DNA of 64,000 nt from positions 1 to 64,000 of the forward strand of contig NZ_KB899702.1 in the NCBI RefSeq assembly GCF_000378445.1. The letters run 5' to 3'. This stretch comes from Deinococcus aquatilis DSM 23025 (lineage in GTDB: Bacteria > Deinococcota > Deinococci > Deinococcales > Deinococcaceae). Positions 9,555-16,996 of this stretch are shown piece by piece. Both the position numbers and the translations under genes were made by a program. Under the pieces are notes generated by a model. It made no database searches, was not told the DNA's origin, and worked only from the letters and a program-made list of their open reading frames with translations. Each line of letters starts with the position of its first letter. The stretch's first letter is position 1.

Positions 9555-10751
9555 ATGCCGCCCCGCGCACCCAACACCCCGGCCCAAATTTTCCGCGTCT
9601 TCCTGCGCCTCGGCCTGACCTCTTTCGGCGGGCCGGTGGCACACCTGGGCTACTACCGCGCCGAATTCGTGACCCGGCGTGGCTGGCTCACCGAGGCGCA
9701 ATACGCCGATCTGGTGGCGCTGGCGCAGTTTTTGCCGGGGCCTGCCAGCAGTCAGGTGGGCCTCAGCGTGGGCTTGCTGCGCGGTGGCGGGTGGGGGCTC
9801 TTGGCCGCGTGGCTGGCCTTCACCGGGCCAAGTGCGGCGCTGATGTTCGCCTTTGCACTGGGCCTCAGCCGCGTGGGTGACGTATCCGGCGCGGGCTGGC
9901 TGCTGGGCCTGAAGGTGGCGGCAGTAGCGGTGGTGGCGCAGGCGGTGGCGGGCATGTGGAGCAGTCTGGTGGCAGAACAAGGCAGGCCCGGACAGATCAA
10001 GGCGGGGTTGGCCCTCGGCGCAGCGGCGTTGGTGTTGATCTGGCCGGGGGCAGCGGCGCAGATGCTGGCGCTGTTGCTGGCGGGATTGGTAGGTTGGCGC
10101 GGGTTGGTGGGCAACGGGGCCGTGCAGGTGGGCCAAGCCCTGAGCCTCCCCCTGACCCGGCGCGTGGGGGCGGCGCTGCTGGGCCTGTGCGCCGCGCTCC
10201 TGCTGCTGTTGCCGCTGCTGTCTGTTCTGGGGCCAGCCTGGGCCTTGGCCGATACCGTGTACCGCGCTGGCGCACTGGTCTTTGGCGGCGGCCATGTGGT
10301 GCTGCCGCTGCTTGAGGCAGGTCTGGTGCCCACCTTTTTGCCCGCCGAAACCTTCGTGGCTGGATACGGCGCGGCCAATGCGGTGCCGGGGCCGCTGTTT
10401 ACCTTTGCCACCTATCTGGGCGCGGCCCAAACGGTGCTGCCCGCGTGGGCTGGGGCGCTGATCGCCACGGTGTTTATCTTCCTGCCCGGTGCGCTGCTGA
10501 TGGTCGGCGCGTTGCCCTTCTGGGCCACTCTTTCTGCCCGCCCTGCCGCCCGTGCTGCCCTGTCGGGCGTGAATGCCGGGGTCGTGGGCCTGCTGCTGGC
10601 CGCCCTCTACGATCCGCTGTTTACCTCGGCCATCACGGGGCCGCGCCCGTTGGCCCTGGCACTGCTGGCCTACGCCGCCCTGACCGCTGCCCGCCTTCCC
10701 GCGTGGGCGGTGGTGGGCGGGTGCGCGGTGCTGGGGGCGGCGGCGTTGTAG
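9555..10751 (+). CDS. chrA: Chromate transporter ChrA (two-CHR-domain type)
   Basis: The 398-residue polytopic membrane protein has two homologous halves, as in long-chain ChrA proteins that export chromate by proton-coupled antiport. The first half has FGGPVAHLGYYRAEFV and ALAQFLPGPASSQ. The second has FGGGHVVLPLLEAG and NAVPGPLFTFATYLGA. About ten to twelve hydrophobic segments are visible. No chrB regulator is adjacent, so the natural substrate could differ from chromate. Confidence 0.9.
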   Translation: MPPRAPNTPAQIFRVFLRLGLTSFGGPVAHLGYYRAEFVTRRGWLTEAQYADLVALAQFLPGPASSQVGLSVGLLRGGGWGLLAAWLAFTGPSAALMFAFALGLSRVGDVSGAGWLLGLKVAAVAVVAQAVAGMWSSLVAEQGRPGQIKAGLALGAAALVLIWPGAAAQMLALLLAGLVGWRGLVGNGAVQVGQALSLPLTRRVGAALLGLCAALLLLLPLLSVLGPAWALADTVYRAGALVFGGGHVVLPLLEAGLVPTFLPAETFVAGYGAANAVPGPLFTFATYLGAAQTVLPAWAGALIATVFIFLPGALLMVGALPFWATLSARPAARAALSGVNAGVVGLLLAALYDPLFTSAITGPRPLALALLAYAALTAARLPAWAVVGGCAVLGAAAL

Positions 10752-10793
10752 GGGCGAGGTGCAAGAGGCAACCCCTCAGTCCTGTTTAGACCC

Positions 10794-11675
10794 TCAGACT
10801 TTTTCGCCACTCCCCGGAATTCGCGTCTGGTTTGGCGTCGGTTCGGGAAACTGCGGGTTGGCCTTGCGCCCGGCGTCGCGGGGATGGGTGCGGGCGTCTA
10901 TACCGTATTCCTGCCCGTCTGGGCGCACCTTGAAGCGCGTGACTTTGGCGGGCACGCCCATCGCGATGCCGTGCGGCGGAATATCGGCCCGCAGCAGGGC
11001 GTGGGTGGCAAGCATGGCGTCATCACTGACGATGCTGCCCGCCAGCACGGTGGAATGGTAGGTAATTCGCGCCCCACGACCGATGATGGTGCGGCGCAGG
11101 GTCACGTCAGGGCCGTCCAGCACGCTATGAGTGTGGCTGTAGATATTCACGTAATCGCTGACCGAAGCCCCGTCGTGCAGTTCGATGCCACCAATATCGT
11201 CAAGCAGGACATGGCGGTGAACGACCACATCGTCGCCCACTTCCATGTTGTAGCCCACGCTGAATTCCACGTTTTGCCAGCATTTGAAATCGCGGCCCAC
11301 ACGCCTGAAGATGTGGCCTGCCAGCACCCGCCGCACCGGAATGCCCAGCACCGGGTTTTGTCCGATGGGCGTCAGATCAAGGTTCTTCCAGAGCCACAGC
11401 AGCGGCTTGACCGCCTCAAATTTGGAGCTGTCGGTCGCCATGTAGTACTCGGCCTCGAAGGTGATGTTGCGCGAATCCAGATTCAGGGCGGCCAGCGGCG
11501 CGTCCGAGAGAAGTTGCCCGTAATCGCGTCCGTACATGGCCTGCGCCAGTACCTCGCGGACTAGCACCGGGCGCTCGGTGGCGGGGTCGGCCAGCTTCGC
11601 CTCCAGATCCCCAATGAAGGCGTTGAACGTGTCCTGCGCGTTCGATTCTATGTTTACCGGCTTGAGCCACGTCAC
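10794..11675 (-). CDS. Hexapeptide-repeat O-acyltransferase (LbetaH fold)
   Basis: After about 140 helical residues, this 293-residue protein enters a left-handed beta-helix with hexapeptide-type repeats: VGDDVVVHRHVLLDDIGGIELHD continuing to VSDYVNIYSHTHSV, then IIGRGARITYHSTVLAG and the family-like ending HGIAMGVPAKV. Such enzymes transfer acetyl or other acyl groups to sugars or amino groups; the acceptor is unknown. The GTG at 11675 is preferred because TACAGT lies 7 nt before it. A TTG seven codons upstream is the alternative. The protein is longer than ordinary acetyltransferases, mainly at the N-terminus. Confidence 0.8.
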   Translation of the reverse strand: MTWLKPVNIESNAQDTFNAFIGDLEAKLADPATERPVLVREVLAQAMYGRDYGQLLSDAPLAALNLDSRNITFEAEYYMATDSSKFEAVKPLLWLWKNLDLTPIGQNPVLGIPVRRVLAGHIFRRVGRDFKCWQNVEFSVGYNMEVGDDVVVHRHVLLDDIGGIELHDGASVSDYVNIYSHTHSVLDGPDVTLRRTIIGRGARITYHSTVLAGSIVSDDAMLATHALLRADIPPHGIAMGVPAKVTRFKVRPDGQEYGIDARTHPRDAGRKANPQFPEPTPNQTRIPGSGEKV

Positions 11676-11779
11676 GTCTGCCACTGTACCGCGCAAACCG
11701 CTTTAAGAAGAAGGGTGGAAACGTGAATCTATCGCAGGGAGCGTGACTGACTGAGGAACGCCGGGAAGCATGACCCATC

Positions 11780-11817
11780 AAAAGTGGCCCCAGCGACATC
11801 CAGAGTCACGGGGCCAC
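11780..11817 (-). terminator. Terminator of the minor-pilin operon
   Basis: GTGGCCCC (11784-11791) and GGGGCCAC (11810-11817) form an 8-bp stem. On the minus strand it is followed by TTTTG. It lies just past the end of the PilX-like gene. Confidence 0.75.
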
Positions 11818-11838
11818 GATCAAAGAGAATTTAAGGTG

Positions 11839-14043
11839 TCAGGGCTGCTCGAACGACCGAGAGAAGTTGTCTTGCTTCAGGTACACGAACCGGGGGGAAA
11901 GGGGAGGAAGCTTGGCCGCGTCACGGAAGTTGTCTTCAAAGCTCCACTGGCGCAGGGGCGGGTTGTAGAAGACGTAGAGGTCGCCGTCGTTCAGAGTGTT
12001 TGTACCGTTTTTGAATGTAGCCAGTTGGAAGGCGCCGATGGCGTGGAGCGGCTGGTTCAAACTGACCAGAGAGCCACGGTAGGTATAAGGGATGATACCG
12101 GCGGGGTTATAGCCGTTGCCTCCCCATTCCTCGTGAAAACGCATCATATTGTGTACGCCGCCGCTGTTGGGGGCCACATCCAGTGAACCCTCACCATTGA
12201 AGGTAGTGGAGGTACCGCTGGAACTGGTATTTGCCAGAATAGCTGCGTTGATGGTAGTAGGTGCAGCGTTTCGGCACCACAGAGGTAAACTGGACTTATC
12301 GTCTCCACTGTAGGTGTCTATCTGGGCCAGTGTCGCTGCTGAACTGGTATCCGGGTAGTAATACCACCGTGTAGTGTTGACGGTGGTCGGTGCGCCGCTG
12401 GGTGTACTCACATACAACTGCGTCCCTGTATTGTTAGTGGTCGTTGTGTCTATAACACTGCCATTGATATTGCGTAGGCGTTTATGACTCACGAAGTAGT
12501 CCGTACCGCCAATGTCTACTTTGCACTGGGTGGGTGTCGCCCAGCCCTGAGACAATACGTTGATCGTATCGGACATGACCGCAGTAGGAATCCAGGTATT
12601 GGCAACAGAATTGAAATTGCCCTGAATAAAGGCGGCCTGATCGGTCACGAAAGTAATGCCTCTGGGAATGCGGCTCGAAGGATTGTTGGAGCGTAATGTG
12701 TCGCCGTTCTTTAAGCGAACCGCGTAATTGTTGGGACGCCCCGGAGTCGTCTGAGAGATAGCTCCATTATTTCCATTGCCCCAAGTAGGATTCATATTGT
12801 TCATGGTGCTGGTCGCCGTGGTGTCGTCTATGGTCATGAAGATCACCAGACCGCCCTGTGAGGTATCGGCCAGACCGTTTGGTAGGCCCAGTGAGACTGG
12901 GTTCAGATCCATACAGGTCAGCAACTGGCGCACATCTACGTCGAGCATCACTCGCTTCACACGAGTTGGATCTACTCCAGTCCAGTACTGCGCTTCACGG
13001 TTATCTTTAAAGTTGATGGCAGGACTCAGCCCCGTTCCCAACGGACAGGTGACCGTAATAGGCAGGCCAGACTGGGTAACAAACTTGGCCTCCCAGCCAG
13101 CGCTCACACGCTTGAGCACAATGCGAACATCAGCTTGATCCCAGTATTGTGCCCCAATTCTAGGCTGTAACTGTTCTATGGAGGGAACTTCAAGTTCTCC
13201 CAATCTGTCTTTGACCTGACCACCGTAAATGTTCAGGGCTGTACCCGTTCTTTGGGTGCGTGACGTGCCAGTGCAGGCCATCGTCTGGAGTACGGTGCTT
13301 GCATCGGCAATCTTGACTGTACCGCCGCAACTGTTGGCGTGCTTCCAACCCCGGTAGATGTTGTTGGCCGCCGTCACCTGACCCTGAATGGTCAGTGCCG
13401 TGCCGCTGCCCGCGCCTGAATCCAGGAACAGATTGCCGTTGGTATGCACGGGGCCGCTCAGGTTCAGGGTGGCAGTGTTGGTAAACTCCAGATCCTTGTC
13501 GAAAAAGACGGCGAACTGAAACAAAGGCACGAGACGGCTGTGAAAGGTCAGGCTGGTAATGGCCTCGGGGGTATTGTTGGGGCCGATGGCCTGACCTGAC
13601 ACCGTGAAGTTGGTTTCCTCGGCGATCAGATTCTCAAACAGTTCCCCAGCAGGAATTTTTTTAGTCTCGGAATCGCCCTCAGTCACGTAGCTGACCGTTT
13701 TACGTTCTCCCACAATGTCTGTTTTGCAGGCATAGTCTCCTGATCCAGAAGTCACGTTGGGCAAGCAGGTCGTGGGCGTCGTGCCGCTCGGCGTTTCAAA
13801 CCCTTTAAACTTGGCCCGGATCTGCTCGGCGCGGGCATTGAGCGCAGCTTCGGCGGCATAAAAGCCTGCGCTGGAGTTGGCACTGCTGCGGCTGGTTCTG
13901 GTATTGCCGACCGTCACCAGAGAATAGGTGGTCAGGACGACAGCCAGAATAGCCACCAGGCTCAGGGCGACCACCAGTGCGTAGCCGGAATCGCGGCCCT
14001 GCATGGCGCGGGGTCGGGCGTATAAGGAAGCAGGTTGGTTCAT
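11839..14043 (-). CDS. PilX-like type IV pilus protein (DUF4900-type)
   Basis: The 734-residue protein has an N-terminal hydrophobic helix (YALVVALSLVAILAVVLTTYSLVTV) and then a segment typical of PilX/DUF4900 proteins (GFYAAEAALNARAEQIRAK). The very large Thr/Ser/Asn-rich domain is probably exposed outside the cell. It contains several cysteines (such as NSCGGTV and TMACTG) that could form disulfides. It is the last gene of the pilin cassette, 46 nt after pilW. ATG 14043 was chosen because the longer frame runs back into that gap. It probably acts in minor-pilus-tip assembly or adhesion. Confidence 0.8.
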   Translation of the reverse strand: MNQPASLYARPRAMQGRDSGYALVVALSLVAILAVVLTTYSLVTVGNTRTSRSSANSSAGFYAAEAALNARAEQIRAKFKGFETPSGTTPTTCLPNVTSGSGDYACKTDIVGERKTVSYVTEGDSETKKIPAGELFENLIAEETNFTVSGQAIGPNNTPEAITSLTFHSRLVPLFQFAVFFDKDLEFTNTATLNLSGPVHTNGNLFLDSGAGSGTALTIQGQVTAANNIYRGWKHANSCGGTVKIADASTVLQTMACTGTSRTQRTGTALNIYGGQVKDRLGELEVPSIEQLQPRIGAQYWDQADVRIVLKRVSAGWEAKFVTQSGLPITVTCPLGTGLSPAINFKDNREAQYWTGVDPTRVKRVMLDVDVRQLLTCMDLNPVSLGLPNGLADTSQGGLVIFMTIDDTTATSTMNNMNPTWGNGNNGAISQTTPGRPNNYAVRLKNGDTLRSNNPSSRIPRGITFVTDQAAFIQGNFNSVANTWIPTAVMSDTINVLSQGWATPTQCKVDIGGTDYFVSHKRLRNINGSVIDTTTTNNTGTQLYVSTPSGAPTTVNTTRWYYYPDTSSAATLAQIDTYSGDDKSSLPLWCRNAAPTTINAAILANTSSSGTSTTFNGEGSLDVAPNSGGVHNMMRFHEEWGGNGYNPAGIIPYTYRGSLVSLNQPLHAIGAFQLATFKNGTNTLNDGDLYVFYNPPLRQWSFEDNFRDAAKLPPLSPRFVYLKQDNFSRSFEQP

Positions 14044-14089
14044 GCGGCTCCTAAATTTCTGAGTGGTCCGGAGGGTGAGGGTGAGTGAA

Positions 14090-15094
14090 TCACGGCGTAC
14101 CTGTACCTGCGCTACGAGCCTGTTCAATGTTGCGAGGAAACACTGTTGCAGTCAGTGCGCGTGGCTTATTGGTGCCCTGCCCGGCACTGCCAGAGGTCAG
14201 GGTTACATCAACAGAGCGGATGCGTGCCCAAGGGCCGTCTGCAGCTAAGCTGTTCACCGTGGCAGGAGGGTTGACCAAAGTGGCGACTGCACTTAGATCT
14301 GTGATGCCGTAAGCCACCGCCTGTGCTTCTGTAGCGGTCTGAAGGTTGAGAGCCAACATTAAATCGCTGCCCACTACCTTGTACTGGCGTTGTTCGATAG
14401 GGACCAGCAGGCTGCCATTGCCGCTATAGCCGGAGGGGGGTGCTCCGCTGAGACTGACACTCACTCTGTAGCTCGACCCAGTACCGGAAGAACTCAGTAC
14501 GGTAGTAATACCGACCACATCGATTTTCACAGGCGTGCTGCCACTGGCCGGTCGGTAGAGGAGGGCCATCTGGGGCTGCCCGTTCAAAGCTGTGAAATAA
14601 GACCGCCAGGCCACGATATTTACAGGGTCGGTTCCGGTGGGTGGGGTTGCATAGGTGCAGGCATTCGTACTGACTGTGGAACCGACTGGAGGGCCAACTA
14701 TCTGAATATTATTTCCGCTGATCGCGCAGACTGGGACGCGGTTCAGAGCTGCGATGCCTCGGCGTACACTCAATGTCTTGGTTGCACTATCGAATGTCAG
14801 ACCCGACACACCTATGTTCAGCGACAGATCTTCACCCGCCTGCCTGATATCGGCGTTCAGGATATCGAGTGCCGATTGTACGTTCTGGCTTGCCATCACG
14901 CGCCCGGTATCAGCCTCAACCAGTTTGTTGCTGCTGGAAAAGGCATTGAAAGCAATGGTCAGGACCACCAAAAACAGTCCCATTGCTACCAACAGTTCCA
15001 CCAGGGTAAAGCCAGCAGTCCTGGCCGTCTGAAAATTATTCACTGCCGAACGACGTGTAATAGGTGTCTGCCCGGTGCAAAACCTTGTTGCCAT
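14090..15094 (-). CDS. Minor pilin, PilW-like
   Basis: The 334-residue type IV pilin-like protein has the prepilin peptidase site AG^FTLVELLVAMG with the conserved E5 and a hydrophobic helix (LFLVVLTIAFNAF). IQAGEDLS-like text after the helix (DIRQAGEDL) is typical of PilW. ATG 15094 has a perfect SD, GGAGG six bases upstream, but lies 59 nt inside pilV. A GTG at 15043 would give a shorter leader and only an 8-nt overlap but lacks an SD. Confidence 0.85.
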   Translation of the reverse strand: MATRFCTGQTPITRRSAVNNFQTARTAGFTLVELLVAMGLFLVVLTIAFNAFSSSNKLVEADTGRVMASQNVQSALDILNADIRQAGEDLSLNIGVSGLTFDSATKTLSVRRGIAALNRVPVCAISGNNIQIVGPPVGSTVSTNACTYATPPTGTDPVNIVAWRSYFTALNGQPQMALLYRPASGSTPVKIDVVGITTVLSSSGTGSSYRVSVSLSGAPPSGYSGNGSLLVPIEQRQYKVVGSDLMLALNLQTATEAQAVAYGITDLSAVATLVNPPATVNSLAADGPWARIRSVDVTLTSGSAGQGTNKPRALTATVFPRNIEQARSAGTGTP

Positions 15095-15434
15095 ATTTCA
15101 CCTCCACGCGGATATAGACGGCGCTGCCGCTGCACACCATGCTGCTAGGAGCGTCATTGGGACAGAAGGTAGAGACGGTGTTGAAGGTGGTACCGCCACT
15201 GGTGACGGTGCTGGTTTGCATGGTTCTGAGAGATCCGTAATCGCCCGATTGCCGGTAGCCTTCCAGTACGGCTTCGCTGACCTTGACAGCCTCGGCACGG
15301 CGGCTGACATCAGTGTTCAGCGCAGTATTGGAGAGCATGGCGCTCAGCAAGGCGGTCAGAGCGATCCCCAGCACGACGAAGGCCACCAAGACCTCAAGCA
15401 GGGTCAGGCCCGCCGTGCGCGAATCAGGAACCAC
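15036..15434 (-). CDS. Minor pilin, PilV-like
   Basis: The 132-residue pilin-like protein has the very short leader MVPDSRTAG, the cleavage site G^LTLLEVLVAFVVLGIAL with E5, and a C-terminal domain with two cysteines (FCPNDAPSSMVCSG) that may form a disulfide loop. It overlaps the FimT/GspH-like gene by 11 nt and pilW by up to 59 nt. It should be processed by PilD and placed in a pilus-tip priming complex. Confidence 0.85.
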   Translation of the reverse strand: MVPDSRTAGLTLLEVLVAFVVLGIALTALLSAMLSNTALNTDVSRRAEAVKVSEAVLEGYRQSGDYGSLRTMQTSTVTSGGTTFNTVSTFCPNDAPSSMVCSGSAVYIRVEVKYGNKVLHRADTYYTSFGSE

Positions 15435-15924
15435 TGGTCTTCACCCCGCCGCCGAGTGCCACGTCCACGTTAAAAGTCCGCGTACCCTCTTTCAATATCA
15501 GGCGTCCGGTCGCCGCTGCCAACCCACGAGAGTTGAAACAAACCACCACAGGATTGGTTCCCGGCGTGGTTGTCGACAACTGGACTGTCCGGCCATAGGC
15601 GTTCAGAGTCAGGGGAATCGTACCCAGATCTGTCCACTTGCTGGCATTGGTCTCGCTGCACCGCACGGCACTTTGCATCACAAGCTGCTGGCTGCTGTTG
15701 AGGATCATGCGGCGTGCCTGCGTGTTTGATATTGCATTGCTGCGTAACTGGAAGAGAGTGGAATGAACTGTACGAGCAGCGTCGCGGGCAGGGTTACGGG
15801 TCGAGAGATAGCTTTGAACGCCCAATGCGGTCAATATTCCAACAATAGCCATAACAATCAGGAGTTCGATGGCGGTAAATCCTGCTGCCTTTCTAACCGG
15901 GTGGGATTTTAATTGTAATTCCAT
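15424..15924 (-). CDS. Minor pilin, FimT/GspH-like
   Basis: The 166-residue protein has the prepilin motif AAG^FTAIELLIVMAIVGILTALG, then a domain with the FimT/GspH pattern (RTVHSTLFQLRSNAI, then VVCFNSRGLAAA). It is the first gene of the four-gene minor-pilin cassette. ATG 15924 (MELQLKSH) follows GGGGAG at a good distance and is preferred over a start eight codons earlier. The major pilin, PilY1, and the assembly ATPase are not in the window. Confidence 0.85.
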   Translation of the reverse strand: MELQLKSHPVRKAAGFTAIELLIVMAIVGILTALGVQSYLSTRNPARDAARTVHSTLFQLRSNAISNTQARRMILNSSQQLVMQSAVRCSETNASKWTDLGTIPLTLNAYGRTVQLSTTTPGTNPVVVCFNSRGLAAATGRLILKEGTRTFNVDVALGGGVKTSGS

Positions 15925-16399
15925 TACTTTTCTCCCCAGGCGCTGCAAATTCTTCGATAAGCTATCCTTTGGGTACTAGCTCGACTTGATGTCGTAGCAT
16001 CGCGTATAACCTCTTACAGATATCTGCTGTGGCCATCTCAGGACATCACCTTGCGTGAACTACTCTTCCTGACAACGTAGAGTGAGAGAAAGGCAATAAA
16101 AAGCACCCAGATGGGTGGATTCAGATTCTTCATTAATAAGTGATTAACGCAAGCAGCCAACATGGATCGAAACTTGACATTTTGTGTGTGAGATATTCTA
16201 CAGGTACATGGATGTATGCTTTTATGAGAATCCTAGATAGATAATGACAGACATGTCATTTAAATAGCTGCCAACTCTTAATCCAGATGACAGATACAAG
16301 GCCAGCGAGGAACTGAAGCGACTAAGGCAGGTCTGGTCAGGCGGGCAAGGGACACCGCCGCATCAGCCTTCTCCGCGCTTGTTCTAGAATGCAGGCGTT
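15925..16399. other. AT-rich regulatory gap between pilin operon and PlsY-like gene
   Basis: This gap of about 475 bp is clearly richer in AT than its surroundings and holds no credible gene. It contains a perfect inverted repeat, AATGACA-gaca-TGTCATT (16243-16260), which could be an operator or a small hairpin. TTGACA occurs at 16174-16179, but the nearest -10-like hexamer is only 14 nt away, so it is not called as a promoter. TAGAAT at 16385-16390 lies 9 nt before the PlsY-like ATG and is a candidate leaderless -10. The pilin promoter presumably lies here, but I cannot place it. Confidence 0.5.
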
Positions 16400-16996
16400 A
16401 TGCCCGTCCTTATTGCCGCCGTCGCCTATCTGCTGGGGTCGCTGGTGGCCGGAATTCTGTATTCGCGTGCCCTCGGGCAGGACATCCGTGACCGTGATCT
16501 GCCGGGCGGGAGCGGCACGGTGCGGCAATATGGGCGCTTGGCGGGCCTCGCTGTCACGTTGGCCGATATGTTCAAGGCAATTCTGGCTGTCTGGCTGACC
16601 AGTCTGGTGGCCCCCGACTGGACCTGGCTGGCCGCCTTTTTCGTAGTGCTGGGACACTGTTATCCCGTGTTTTTCCGCTTTCGGGGCGGAGTGGGTATCG
16701 CGCCGTTTATGGGAGCGCTGTTGGTGGTGGCCCCGATCACTATTCTGGGTATTTTCGGCATGGGTCTGGTCATCATCCCGCTGTACAAAGCCACGTTGCA
16801 GGCCCGTATCAAGCTGAATGCCGTGCCGGTGGCGACCGTGGTGGTCGTGCCGCTGGGAGTGCTGCTGGCGCTACGCTACGGCGGCCTCCCCGAACTGCTG
16901 GCGGGTGCGGCGGCCATGACCATTCGCACCGTTCATCTGATGATCGCGCCGCCTGTGCGCCCCGGCGGAGCCGTAGCCAGCGAGACCAAAGCGTGA
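16400..16996 (+). CDS. Divergent PlsY-family acyltransferase
   Basis: The 198-residue polytopic membrane protein resembles glycerol-3-phosphate acyltransferase PlsY, which acylates G3P from acyl-phosphate. Recognisable elements are LGSLVAGILYSRALGQDIR, GGSGTVRQYGR in place of the usual GSGNPGATN, and GHCYPVFFRFRGGVG in place of GHxFPxxxxFKGGKG. The changed phosphate-loop residues (GGKG to GGVG) make canonical activity uncertain. Five hydrophobic segments are visible. It is coupled by a GTGA overlap to the TPR membrane protein downstream. Confidence 0.72.
   Translation: MPVLIAAVAYLLGSLVAGILYSRALGQDIRDRDLPGGSGTVRQYGRLAGLAVTLADMFKAILAVWLTSLVAPDWTWLAAFFVVLGHCYPVFFRFRGGVGIAPFMGALLVVAPITILGIFGMGLVIIPLYKATLQARIKLNAVPVATVVVVPLGVLLALRYGGLPELLAGAAAMTIRTVHLMIAPPVRPGGAVASETKA

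Noticed and set aside
16174..16199. Promoter TTGACA...TATTCT
   Set aside because: Spacing is 14 nt, too short for a normal sigma-70-type promoter.
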